From Tetraselmis striata (taxonomy: Eukaryota > Chlorophyta > Chlorodendrophyceae > Chlorodendrales > Chlorodendraceae), in NCBI GenBank assembly GCA_006384855.1, contig VCJN01001132.1, positions 281,005 to 345,004 on the forward strand: 64,000 nucleotides of DNA, read 5' to 3'. Numbering within the stretch: position 1 is the stretch's first letter; each line of letters opens with the position of its first letter. The notes below the pieces were generated by a model. It had not been told where the DNA came from and did not search any database. It was given only the letters and a program-made list of their open reading frames with translations. The translations under genes were made by a program, and so were the position numbers. Below, in pieces: positions 18,991 to 30,672 of this stretch.

Positions 18991-20212
18991 TCCTTACTCG
19001 CTACCAGTAGTCGCTACCGTAGTCAGATTGTATTACTCGATCGTTCGAGATCCTTACTGGCTATTGTAGTCAGACCGTAGGCTACCTGCATATATCATCT
19101 CAATTATGCACCCTACACCCGCTCACCTCGTGGCGCCAGCAATCGTGGCGTGGTATTACTTGGAATACTAGCAATCTCGCAAGTCTGCCGGTGCCGCGCC
19201 CCAAGATTGTAGTGACTAGTACCGGGGAGATTGTATAGCAGTCGGTACCAGTACCGGTACTGGGCCAACTAGATTTGCGCGCTACCCCCGCCAACAATCG
19301 ACGAGTCGCGACAGGGCTCGCGCACGATCTAGGCGGCTGAAAGGATTAAATCTGCCCTGGTCAATGCACACGATTTTCCCTTCGGCTTGCCGTCCCTGGC
19401 AGATACGGGTACCCGCGTATATCCCGGCCCTAGCCACTGCTAGATAACCGCCGGCGACGGCGCCACGGCTGAACGCGCGCGGGATTGCCCGCCACCGTTC
19501 ACGCACTAGCCTCGGCGCCGTCAACCGTAGCGTAAACCTACTGGCAGCAACAGCGCAAATAGCAATCTGCCGGTTATGCGCCCCGAGATTGTAGTGAGGT
19601 TGCGGTCAGAACGTAGCCTACCCGTAGACGTTGCCTCCGCCACGACTGTCAGCCAGACGGGCGCCGAGCAGTACCCGATATATCCGCATACGGCTCGGCA
19701 AGAAACCCAATTAAGGACGGTACAAAGCGGGCGGCTGCCGCCGCACCCGCCGCAAGGATCGCCACGTCGGTTTGGCTGGCTATGACTATGGTACTGGGGC
19801 AGGAGCCGTGCCTTCGGCCTGCGTAGGCCTCCGCCGCCGCCGAGCGTCTGGGGGGTCCTTCATCGGCCCTGAAATCCGGTGACTTAACCCCCCAAGCGAC
19901 ATTGAGCAAGGACCGTCGTAGGTACGGCTCGGTCATAAGGGTATCTAGTGGCCCGCGCTTCACTCCGACGGCTAGCAGGGCTAGCAAGGGTGACTACTGA
20001 CTGAGAGGCGTGCCGAGGAGTGTGGGTGGGTGCCGAGGGAGAGGTGGTTGTAGTTCGTTATGGCAGCCGTCGTGCACATCTTCGTGCCCCATATTTCCGC
20101 ACAATCGGCGGTGAAAATAGTATATAGAGGCAGAACAGGAAACCCTAATCGGGCAACGTGATTTGGCTCGAAAAACAGCAGCAAAACTAGGACCTCGTGG
20201 TACAGTACATTT

Positions 20213-20839
20213 TTGCTCGCGTTTTGGCCTTTTCTGGCAGCGAAGGAGGACACCGACATGCTGCCAACTGGCTACTCAGTGGGCCCAAGTGATCCAAAGG
20301 CATGGCCCTTCCTCACTGCCTTCGATGATCCCAAAGTATACGCAATGCGCGAGCTGCATGTGCTGTCCGAGGCGCATTTTATGCACCCGATGGACGATAG
20401 CGATGCTCTGCGCGATGTGATGGGCTGGGATTCAGCGCACCAATCCCGCCACCGCTTCCCATAGAGACGTGTGGCTATGTATTCCGGTGGGAGGCGCTGC
20501 CGGGCAAGAGCGAGGCAGACAAGCTGGAACGGGAGGCGCTCCGAACTGTGCGCTCAGAGCGTGCGCGGGAGTTGGGTGAGAGCGCTCGGAAGCTGCGCGC
20601 TACGGAGTGGAAGGAGCGCATGGAGCGAGAGTGAGCGGGTTTTTCAGACAATACCAGCGAAGGCGACTATTCAGCGCCCCGCACATCGGCGCAGTTCTGA
20701 AAGCTACGACAGCATTGATAGCTGGGATGCGGTAAAGTGCGGGCCATATGAAAAGAAGTACTTCATGCAGAGGAGTGCGGGGCGCGAAGCAACGATGGAG
20801 GCGGGAGGCGAGGCGTTCAACATCGGTGAGGGGGGCTGA
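20213..20839 (+). pseudogene. Decayed plus-strand coding fragment in the spacer
   Basis: Three frames read on from one another. The frame ending at 20,464 has 'TGYSVGPSDPKAWPFLTAFD' and 'DDSDALRDVMGWDSAHQSRH'. A second frame (about 20,461-20,632) continues 'ETCGYVFRWEALPGKSEADK' into a charged helix. A third frame (to 20,839) follows with 'SYDSIDSWDAVKCGPYEKKY'. The protein-like quality and clean hand-over between frames suggest a former gene broken by two small indels, or exons with tiny introns. The family is not recognised. Its start overlaps the inner end of the left arm. Confidence 0.35.
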
Positions 20840-22260
20840 GGGCAGCGGTGAGCCGAGCACCTGCCGCTCATGTGACATGGTTGTCTATGGCAAATCCAAT
20901 AAGGGCGAGAAGGGGAAGGGACACGCTCACTAGATGTAATTACTGCATTCACATCTTCCTTCGCTTCGTCGCCGCTTTCTCCGCCATCTCTGCCTTCACG
21001 GCACACGCCTTTGCCTTGGGCAGGTGGGGCTGTGCACGATGGGCTGGTCCATGCATGTCACGGTGGTGCGCGATCAAGGTGCTGCGCGTCGTGACTTGGC
21101 CAGTCTTGGAGAGCATCACCTTGCCGGACTTGAGCAGGTGCTGAGGCTGGTGGTTGCTGCCGTTGCGGAAGCCCTCCTTGATCTCCATGTTAGCAGTGCT
21201 CCATGCACTGAGCGCTCAGTGCGTCAAGGTTGCCATGCAGTTCTATCCATCGGGAAATTGCCGTCATGCAAGTTCATGCACGGAGTGAGGTCCCTTGCTG
21301 CCGCGATGTCCATGAAGGCTGCGAAGAATACCTCCGTAGCTGCCCGTAGCTTGTAGCTCAAGGTAACTTATTTTGTTGACGCTGAGCGCCACCTCAAAAA
21401 CAGCGCGATGACTTCGCCTCCCGTTGTGTTAACAGTTGGAGATGCGTGCTATCAACGCCTATGAGCACTGGACTGTCAGAGGGCCCGATCAACACTGCCT
21501 TCCAGCATGAAAGATTGTGCATGGCAGACTTGTCACATATACATGGACAGAGGCCATCAGCATTGCCGGCAGGGGGCGGCGGCAAAGGGCCGCCGGTGAC
21601 GCTGTGCCGAGGCAGATGATCAGGTGATGGGCCACTTGTGTTATATATTATTGCTGAAGCATCTTACATGTTGTTGTTGCTTTCCTGCACTTTGCGCTGA
21701 TGCTGATAGTGCAGCCCGGCACGGGTGGTGCTCCTACTTGAAGCACTCCCATGCCTACGACATCGCCGCCCTCAATGAAGATGATGGCGGTGTTGATGCC
21801 ATGCAGTAGTGGCATATAGGCAGCAACCGTGGCGTGTGTGAATTGAGCATATCCATATGTTGCGGGAGCAGTTGCGTAGTATGGCAAGCGCATGATACAT
21901 ATAGGCGTCGGTTGGGTATGGGGTTTCCAAATGTAATGTTAAGCAATACTATCTTACGAAACATGGCCAATCTGCATTATGCTTGCACATGCCTGCTTCA
22001 CTAATTTTCCTGACACACTCACAACATATTTTTCTGATGCTGACAACGTGGGTCAATGTTACGCATGCATGCCGCGGTGTACTGCAGTATCGTCGCAAGC
22101 AGGTATTGTCAACCGATGTTGACACAAAAGTTTGCATTTGTCTTTGCCGTTATATATACACATCTGTACTTTTGTGAATTTCATGTCATTTGTGGTACGT
22201 ATGTTGATATGCGTGTAATCTGTTCAGCAATAAGTGAAACGCGTTGTGCATTACATACAA
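20238..22260. other. Central spacer of the large inverted repeat
   Basis: This 2.0 kb stretch is not repeated elsewhere in the window. It has lower CAATCT density and a different composition from the arms. It begins and ends exactly where both arms lose homology. It holds only the two decayed coding fragments described separately. Confidence 0.75.
20949..21585 (-). pseudogene. Possible decayed minus-strand gene in the spacer
   Basis: A minus-strand frame at 21,394-21,585 reads 'DGLCPCICDKSAMHNLSCWK', then 'VLIGVDSTHLQLLTQ'. Another at 20,949-21,188 ends with a basic 'KAEMAEKAATKRRKM' tail. They could be pieces of one multi-exon gene, for example a transposase with a nuclear localisation tail, but no catalytic motif is certain. 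From 21,600 to 22,260 I see only AT-richer sequence without a gene. Confidence 0.25.
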
Positions 22261-25200
22261 CCAGAAAAGGCCAAAACGCGAGCAAAAATGTACTGTACCA
22301 CGAGGTCCTAGTTTTGCTGCTGTTTTTCGAGCCAAATCACGTTGCCCGATTAGGGTTTCCTGTTCTGCCTCTATGTACTATTTTCACCGCCGATTGTGCG
22401 GAAATATGGGGCACGAAGATGTGCACGACGGCTGCCGTAACGAACTACAACCACCTGTCCCTCGGCACCCATCCACACTCCTCGGCACGCCTCTCAGTCA
22501 GTAGTCACCCTTGCTAGCCCTGCTAGCCGTCGGAGTGAAGCGCGGGCCACTAGATACCCTTATGACCGAGCCGTACCTACGACGGTCCTTGCTCAATGTC
22601 GCTTGGGGGGGTTAAGTCACCGGATTTCAGGGCCGATGAAGGACCCCCCAGACGCTCGGCGGCGGCGGAGGCCTACGCAGGCCGAAGGCACGGCTCCTGC
22701 CCCAGTACCATAGTCATAGCCAGCCAAACCGACGTGGCGATCCTTGCGGCGGGTGCGGCGGCAGCCGCCCGCTTTGTACCGTCCTTAATTGGGTTTCTTG
22801 CCGAGCCGTATGCGGATATATCGGGTACTGCTCGGCGCCCGTCTGGCTGACAGTCGTGGCGGAGGCAACGTCTACGGGTAGGCTACGTTCTGACCGCAAC
22901 CTCACTACAATCTCGGGGCGCATAACCGGCAGATTGCTATTTGCGCTGTTGCTGCCAGTAGGTTTACGCTACGGTTGACGGCGCCGAGGCTAGTGCGTGA
23001 ACGGTGGCGGGCAATCCCGCGCGCGTTCAGCCGTGGCGCCGTCGCCGGCGGTTATCTAGCAGTGGCTAGGGCCGGGATATACGCGGGTACCCGTATCTGC
23101 CAGGGACGGCAAGCCGAAGGGAAAATCGTGTGCATTGACCAGGGCAGATTTAATCCTTTCAGCCGCCTAGATCGTGCGCGAGCCCTGTCGCGACTCGTCG
23201 ATTGTTGGCGGGGGTAGCGCGCAAATCTAGTTGGCCCAGTACCGGTACTAGTACCGACTGCTATACAATCTCCCCGGTACTAGTCACTACAATCTTGGGG
23301 CGCGGCACCGGCAGACTTGCGAGATTGCTAGTATTCCAAGTAATACCACGCCACGATTGCTGGCGCCACGAGGTGAGCGGGTGTAGGGTGCATAATTGAG
23401 ATGATATATGCAGGTAGCCTACGGTCTGACTACAATAGCCAGTAAGGATCTCGAACGATCGAGTAATACAATCTGACTACGGTAGCGACTACTGGTAGCG
23501 AGTAAGGAGTGTTGCGTTAGGCATGCGGTAACTGCCTACCTGGCTGAAACACTTTCCTTGTCTGGGGTATTTGTTGCATACTTGTATGACAAAAGCGCAT
23601 AGGGTTGACGGGAAAGTACGACTGCTAGCGAGGTGCTCTCCCGAGAACTTCACTTCGGCTTAGTGAAAGCCCTAGATTGTTGCGCGCCACGCCGCAGATT
23701 GTTGCCTCAGGCATGTTTTAAATCCGCACACGGCTGCAAAACCTTACAGTACCCGGATAATGCGGCATATAGAAGTATTATGCATGCGCATGGGCTCAGC
23801 GACACGACATAGGTAGATAGCCACACCCCCAGGTACATCATATTCGCGACGGCGAGCCCTAGATTGCCGCAGATTGTTGCCTTCGGCAGGCAGGAACGGC
23901 CTACCTGGCTGAGACACTTTCCTTGTCCGGGGTATTTGTTGCAAACCTGCACGACAAAAGCGCACACGCTTGACGAGAATGTACGATTGCCAGCGAGGTG
24001 CTCGCCTGAGAACTTTACTTTGGCAAAGCCTCAGATTGTTGCGCCCCGCCGCAGATTGTTTCCTTAGGCATGTTTGAAATCCATACACAAATGCTTACAG
24101 TACCAGGATAATGCGGCATATAGAAGTATTATGCATGCGCATGGGCTCGACATCAAGACATAGGTGGATAGTTTCACCCCCAGGTACATCATATTCGCGA
24201 CGGTGAGCCCTAGATTGCTGCGCTGCGCCGCAGATTGTTGCCTCCGGCACGGCATGCCGGAACGGCCTAATTTTGGGGTGCGGTACCGACAGTTTGCTAT
24301 TTGTGTTGTTTGGTATAATGCTAAGATTGACGGCACCACGGCTGTGTGAGTAGCAGCGGTTGGCACTCCCGCGCGCGTGCATACAGCCATGGCGCCTTCA
24401 ATCGTAGCGTTATACCACTGGCAGCATCGCAAATAGCAATCATCTCCCGGTACCGCGCCCCGAGATTGGAGTCTGATTGTAGCCATCCTGTATATTGCAG
24501 ACTGTGTATTTGCACGCTACACCCACTCCCCTCGTGGCGCCATCAATTGTAGCGTAGTAGTAATTGTTAATTTGCACGCTACACCCACTCCCCTCGTGGC
24601 GCCATCAATTGTAGCGTAGTAGTAATTGTTAATTTGCACGCTACACCCACTCCCTCTTGGCGCCATCAATCGTAGTGTAGTAGTAATTGTTAAGAGAACT
24701 AACAATCTCGCATTAGTCTGGTACCGCGCCCCCAAGATTGTAGTAAGCAGCGGGCGGGGAGTTTGTAGATGCAAAAACCCCGCGCATGCAATCGTGGCGC
24801 AGTCGCGAGCGGCCATCAAGCAGTGGCTACGGCCAGAGTAATACGCAGGTACCCGTATCGACCGGGGACGGCAAGCAAACTGTGAGCCTATGCGCATTCA
24901 TATTCTTTCTATGCCATATATACGCGCATGCACAAAGATTGCATGTCATCTAGGCAGTTACGGGATGCCAAAATACAGCAATCTATGGCGTGCCGTAAGC
25001 AAATATCAGGTATTAGCGGTGCTGCCTAGCAATCTGTATAGTATCGTCAAGCATATGCTCATTCAGAATCCTTCTTTGTCGTATACATCCGCATTTTAAA
25101 CGATTGGCAGCCATATAGGCGGGTAGTACAGCGTGCCTAAAGTCAGCAATCTGCCTAGCAATCTATATACTATTGCCAAGCCCACATCAAAAACGCATGA

Positions 25201-27509
25201 TGCCCATTGTGGTGCCAGCCCGCGGCGCTCACACTTGCGGGTTTGCGAACCCCCTCTCTGAATCACACGACTCCTCCGCTTTTATTTGCGAGACTCGCGT
25301 ATAAAAGCATATATGAGGGTCGGCTGCTTGGAATCTGGTCGTCGGCCATAGAAGATTGCTGTATACGGGCTCGGCAACTTGCAATCTAGCCGAACGGGTG
25401 TGTCATTCGTCTCCGTATGTGCTTTGCGACTGCGACACTATACCACATACACCGGAGTAAATCAAAACCGCATGATGCCCTTTGTGGTGCCGGCCTGCGG
25501 CGCTCATACTTGCGGCTTTGCGAACCCCCTCTCTGTGTCACACGACTCGTCCTTGGCCTTTTCTGCAAGTCCCGCGTCACGGCCGTCGGCCTTGTAATGT
25601 TGCTATGTACAGGCATATATATGGGGGTCGGCTGCTTGGAATTTAGTCGTCGGCCATGGAAGTTTCCTGTATATACGGGCTCGGCAACTCGCAATCTAGC
25701 CGAACGGGTGTGTCATTCGTCTCAGTATGTGCTTTGCGACTGCGACACTACATACCACAAACACCGGTGAAAAAAATCAAAAACGCGTGATGCCCTTTGT
25801 GGTGCCGGCCCGCGGCGCTCACACTTGCGGCTTTGCGAACCCCCTCTCTGAATCACACGACTCCTCCGCTTTTATTTGCGAGACTCGCGTATAAAAGCAT
25901 AATGAGGGTCGGCTGCTTGGAATCTGATCGTCGGCCATAGAAGATTGCTGTATACGGGCTCGGCAACTTGCAATCTAGCCGAACGGGTGTGTCATTCGTC
26001 TCCGTATGTGCTTTGCGACTGCGACACTATACCACATACACCGGAGTAAATCAAAAACGCATGATGCCCTTTGTGGTGCCGGCCTGCGGCGCTCATACTT
26101 GCGGCTTTGCGAACCCCCTCTCTGTGTCACACGACTCGTCCTTGGCCTTTTCTGCAAGTCCCGCGTCACGGCCGTCGGCCTTGTAATGTTGCTATGTACA
26201 GGCATATATATGGGGGTCGGCTGCTTGGAATTTAGTCGTCGGCCATGGAAGTTTCCTGTATATACGGGCTCGGCAACTCGCAATCTAGCCGAACGGGTGT
26301 GTCATTCGTCTCAGTATGTGCTTTGCGACTGCGACACTACATACCACAAACACCGGTGAAAAAAATCAAAAACGCGTGATGCCCTTTGTGGTGCCGGCCC
26401 GCGGCGCTTACACTTGCGGCTTTGCGAACCCCCTCTCTACGTCACACGACTCCTCCACTTTTTGTTGCAAGCCGCGCACCATGGCCGCCGCCGGCCGTGT
26501 AATGAAAGCATATTTGGGGGTCGGCATATTTGAGAATCTGGTCGTCGGCCATAGAAGATTGTTGTGTACGGGCTCGGCAACTCGCAGTCTAGCCGCACGG
26601 GTGTGGTATTCGGCTCCGTATGTGGTTTACGACTGCGGCATTACCACATAGACCGCAGTAACTTCATTTAAAACGCACGAATACCCTTGGCGGTGCCGGC
26701 CCGCGGCCCTCATACTTGCGGGTTTTCGGATCCCCTCTCTGTCACACGACTCGTCATCGTCCACTTTTATGTTGTAAGCTACGCACCATGGCCGTCGGCC
26801 GTGCTCCCTTGCTATATACAAGCATATATGCAGGTCAAGAGCTGAGAATATGGTCGTCGGCCATATAAGATTTCTGTATACGGGCTCGGCAACTCGAAAT
26901 CTAGCCGCACGGTGTGGGATTCGGCTCCGTATGTGCTTTGCGAATGCGGCACTACCATAGACCCCGCAGTAACTTTCTCTAAAACGCATGATGCCCTTAT
27001 TGGTGGTGCCGGCTTCCCGTAACGTGCTATGGAGTTGTATCTCGACTGCGATGGTAAGTGCGTCGCACTCTGCACGGTGAGCAAGATTGTTCAACCCTGA
27101 CTAGGGTATACTTCTTGCCCTAATTCGGTTTGTAGTAATGAGCCAAATCTGAAGGTCCCACAGACCCACGCTGCTCGGTGCCGTCGGACTCAAGGGAGGC
27201 TGCAGTAGGCACTTGGATGCGCAACTCCCCCAGAGGCTCGGAGCTATATTTGTTGTATATGTGAGGTCGGCAACTGACAATCTAGCCGAATGCCAGATGT
27301 TAGTTGTATTCGGCTCCATATGTATGCTTTACGACTGCGGGACTCATTTCCACATTGTAAACCGCAGTATCCCCTCCCCGGGGATATCTTTACCAAAACG
27401 CGTGGTATTGCACCACCCCTCTCTGTCACACGACTCCTCCGCTTTTAGTTTGGAAGTCGCGCCTCATGCTCGTCGCGCCCGTGTAATCTTGCCATGTATA
27501 AGCATATAT

Positions 27510-27540
<31 letters not shown>

Positions 27541-27973
27541 CTGAGAATATGGTCGGCCAGGAGATAAGATTGTCGTATATACGATGTCGGCAATGTACAA
27601 TCTAGCCGAACGGGTAAGTCATTCGGCTCCGTATATGCATTAAGACTGCGACACTACCACATAGACCGCAGAAACTTCATCAAAACGCATGATGGTGCCG
27701 GCCCGCGGCGCTGCGGACCTGCTTTCTGTATGTATCACACGACTTCTTCCCCATTGGTGTGCCGGCCCGCGGCGCTTATATACTCGCGACTTTGCGGACC
27801 TCCTCTCTGTATCACACGACTTCTCCGCTCTTATTTTGAAGCAAGTCACGCAGGAAAGGCCCAAACCGGGCTCGCGCGGCACAATCTCGGCGGCTGGAGA
27901 GAAAAAACCTGCCCACTGATTGAACCACCCAACTTCCTTTCGGCTTGCCGCCCCCGGTATAGTCGCTACATAC
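22261..27973 (-). repeat. Right arm of the very large inverted repeat
   Basis: This is the reverse complement of 14,055-20,237. It is about 470 bases shorter because it lacks one roughly 590-base dimer of the tandem array, but it carries an extra copy of a 60-base unit at about 24,520-24,690 (three copies of the block TTTGCACGCTACACCCACTC against two on the left). A poly-G run at about 27,511-27,537 mirrors the poly-C run in the left arm but is longer. Beyond 27,973 the right side continues with related modules, while the left side continues into the viral element. Confidence 0.9.
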
Positions 27974-28320
27974 GGGTACCCGTAGGTATTACCTCGGTCG
28001 TAGCCACTGCTTGATGACATTTCGCGGGATTGCGCCACTGCATACGGCTGGGCGAGCGCGGCGGCTTGCCCGCCGCAGCTCGCGCAGCCGTGGCGCCGCG
28101 AATCGTGTCGTAGTATTATTAAGACGACGTGTTAGCCATATCTCGCATTGGTCTGCCGGTACCGGTATCACGCCCCGACGGCGGAGATTGTAGTGAGTAT
28201 GCTGGGGATAAAGGGGAGATTGAGAGTAATTCCTACTCGCTACCAGTAGTCGCTACCGGTAGTCGCTACCTTGCTAGATATGCACGCCACAGGCACCGGC
28301 AAACATACGACGAGTCGTCG
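27974..28320 (+). repeat. Extra repeat module outside the right arm
   Basis: This region carries the words GGGTACCCG, GTAGCCACTGCTTGATG and GGTACCGGTA, and resembles the modules at 17,690-17,800 and 19,380-19,620 in the left arm. It has no counterpart at the left arm's outer end, which abuts the viral element instead. No gene is seen. Confidence 0.6.
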
Positions 28321-29845
28321 CGACAGGGCAACAATCTGCGGCGCAGCGCAACAATCTGGGGCTTTCACTAAGCCGAAGTGAAGTTCTCGGGCGAGCACCT
28401 CGCTAGCAGTCGTACTTTATCGTCAAGCCTTTGCACTTTTGTCATACAAGTATGCAACAAATACCCAGACATGGAAGGTGTTTCAGCCGTGTAGATAGGC
28501 AGTTACCGCCTGCCGAAGGCAACAATCTGCGGCGCAGCGCCACAATCTAGGGCGTTCAGTCCTAAGCCAAAGTGAAGTTCTCGGGCGAGCACCTCGCTAG
28601 CAGTCGTACTTTATCGTCAAGCCTTTGCACTTTTGTCATACAAGTATGCAACAAATACCCAGACATGGAAGGTGTTTCAGCCGTGTAGATAGGCAGTTAC
28701 CGCCTGCCGAAGGCAACAATATGCGGCGCAGCGCAACAATCTAGGGCGTTCAGTCCTAAGCCAAAGTGAAGTTCTCGGGCGAGCACCTCGCTAGCAGTCG
28801 TACTTTATCGTCAAGCCTTTGCACTTTTGTCATACAAGTATGCAACAAATACCCAGACATGGAAGGTGTTTCAGCCGTGTAGGCAGTTACCGCCTGCCGA
28901 AGGCAACAATCTGCGGCGCAGCGCAACAATCTAGGGCTCGCCGTCGCGAATATGATGTACCTAGATAGGGGGTGTGGCTATCCACGAGTTTCTTGTCGTC
29001 GAGCACCTGTGCATGCATAATACTTCTGTATGTCGCATTATCCGGGTACTGCAAGGCGTGCAGCCGTGTATGGATTTAGAACATGCCTAAGGCAACAATC
29101 TGCGGCGGGGCGCAACAATCTAGGGCGTTCAGTCCTAAGCCAAAGTGAAGTTCTCGGGCGAGCGCCTCGCTAGCAGTCGTACTTTCCCGTCAAGCCTATG
29201 TGCCCTTGGTCATACAAGTATGCAACAAATACCCGGACATGGAAGGTGTTTCAGCCGTGTAGGCAGTTACCGCCTGCCGAAGGCAACAATCTGCGGCGCA
29301 GCGCAACAATCTAAGGCTCGCCGTCGCAAATATGATGTACCTAGGGGTGTAACTATCCACGAGTTTCTTGTCGTGGAGCCCATACGCATGCATAATACTT
29401 CTATATGCCGCATTATCCGGGTACTGCAAGGCGTGCAGCCGTGTATGGATTTAAAATATGCCTAAGGCAACAATCTGTGGCGGGGCACAACAATCTAGGG
29501 CGTTCAGTCCTAAGCCAAAGTGAAGTTCTCGGGCGAGCACCTCGCTAGCAGTCGCACTTTCTCGTCAAGCCTATGCGCTTTTGTCATACAAGTATGCAAC
29601 GAATACCCGGACAAGGAAAATGTTTCAGCCATGTAGGCATTTACCGCCTGCCGAAGGCAACAATCTGCGGCGCAGCGCCACAATCTAGGGCTCGCCGTCG
29701 CCAATATGATGTACCTGTAGGGGTGTACCTGTCCACGAGTTTCTTGTCGTGGAGCCCATGCGCACGCATAATACTTCTGTATGTCGCATTATCCGGGTAC
29801 TGTGAGGCGTGCCGCCGTGTATGGATATATTAAAACATGCCTTAC
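28320..29845 (+). repeat. Tandem array of 194-bp and about 377-bp units
   Basis: The landmark AAGTTCTCGG recurs at 28,381, 28,575, 28,769, 29,148 and 29,523. The first two intervals are exactly 194 bases; the next two are 379 and 375. The long unit equals the 194-base unit plus a second module (AATATGATGTACCT, then GCATAATACTTCT). CAATCTGCGG/CAATCTAGGG doublets, some with variant bases, lie at the module borders. The modules are those of 18,240-18,990. If the exon at 29,846-30,412 is real, this array lies in its intron. Confidence 0.85.
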
Positions 29846-30412
29846 CTTCGCGGCGCTAGATCGGTGGAGGTAGCGCCACTTTTCGCCGAAGTCGAGAATA
29901 TCAGTCTTCAAGGCCTTGTACGACTCCCACTCTCTTTCATCTACAACCGGCCTTAACCACTCATGATCATGTCCTCCTGACTTGGAAGGTTGGTGTTCTT
30001 GGACCGGGACGCTGGTAGAAGGTTGCGTGCGAGGCGGTAAGCGAGTCCCGGTACGGGTTGGGGTTGTAGCTTCCGGCCGAAACTTTGGCAGCGACGCAAG
30101 GGCTTCACGGTATGCGGGCACCCCCCCTCGAATGTTTGACGCCTCAGCCGGTGCTGGGAACTCCCGGTCATTAGGCCCGACGCTTGCCTCCTGTCCAGCG
30201 CTGCCATGTGTTGGAGTCGCACCAGTTCGTGGAAGCACCGGAACCTCAGCCAAGGAGCGGTCGACAAATCTAGTCAGCAAGCCCCGTGCCGTATCGGCAC
30301 CAAGCGCAGGTTCCAGACGCTGCAACATCGACCACACACGCTCAGAATTGACCTGCATGTACTGAAACATGCCGTCGATATGCTCGCCATTGGACCACGC
30401 CGAATTTGACAT
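29846..30412 (-). CDS. First exon of an unknown, probably transposon-borne gene
   Basis: On the minus strand an ATG at 30,412 opens a 189-codon frame. It starts MSNSAWSNGEHIDGMFQYMQ, has a Pro/Thr-rich middle and ends '...WRYLHRSSAAK'. At exactly that point the sequence reads CGAAG|GTAAGG, a strong 5' splice site (intron from 29,845 downward), and beyond it the frame runs into the repeat array. The ATG lies about 260 bases inside the conserved element terminus at 30,671, a position expected for the first exon of an element's own gene. No domain is recognised. No acceptor or later exon could be identified within the arrays. Confidence 0.45.
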
Positions 30413-30671
30413 GGCTATGAGGTAGGAGGCCTATGGGGCACGGCACGGGTGTGGCGAGTGATGCGCCCCTTGCGAAAACCGTTGACGACACAATCTAGAA
30501 GCCGCGGTCGTGCCAGCGCCATGATCCCAGTACTTAATGCAACTGTACGAAACCCTAAATTCGTCCTTTTCGGTATAACGAGATTTGGCTCACTTTGCTC
30601 GGATTAGGGCTCAAAAACAGAGCCAAAACACGGTGCGCGTGATACATTACCTTTTTGCTCGCGTTTTGGCC
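30413..30671 (-). mobile_element. Terminal segment of a repeat element
   Basis: Reading the minus strand from 30,671, GGCCAAAACGCGAGCAAAAA is followed by diverged sequence with GAGCCAAATC and TAGGGTTTC. The same order (terminus, GAGCCAAATCACGTTGCC, TTAGGGTTTCC) is found at 22,268-22,360 and, inverted, at 20,140-20,230. The terminus abuts reverse transcriptase coding sequence without transition, so it looks like a true element end. About 150 bases between the terminus and the ATG at 30,412 hold no gene. Confidence 0.6.
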
Positions 30672-30672
30672 C

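Larger units (their letters stand above)
14055..20237 (+). repeat. Left arm of a very large inverted repeat
   Basis: This 6.2 kb arm is the reverse complement of 22,261-27,973 with high identity over its whole length. The outer end is GTATGTAGCGACTATACC at 14,055; the inner end is GTTTTGGCCTTTTCTGG at 20,221-20,237. The arms differ mainly in copy number of internal tandem units and by scattered point changes. No intact gene is seen; the short frames in it are not conserved in codon structure. It has a tandem array (14,400-17,370), a middle part with modular CAATCT-rich repeats (17,370-19,000) and an inner part with GGTACCGG-rich modules (19,000-20,237). Confidence 0.9.
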
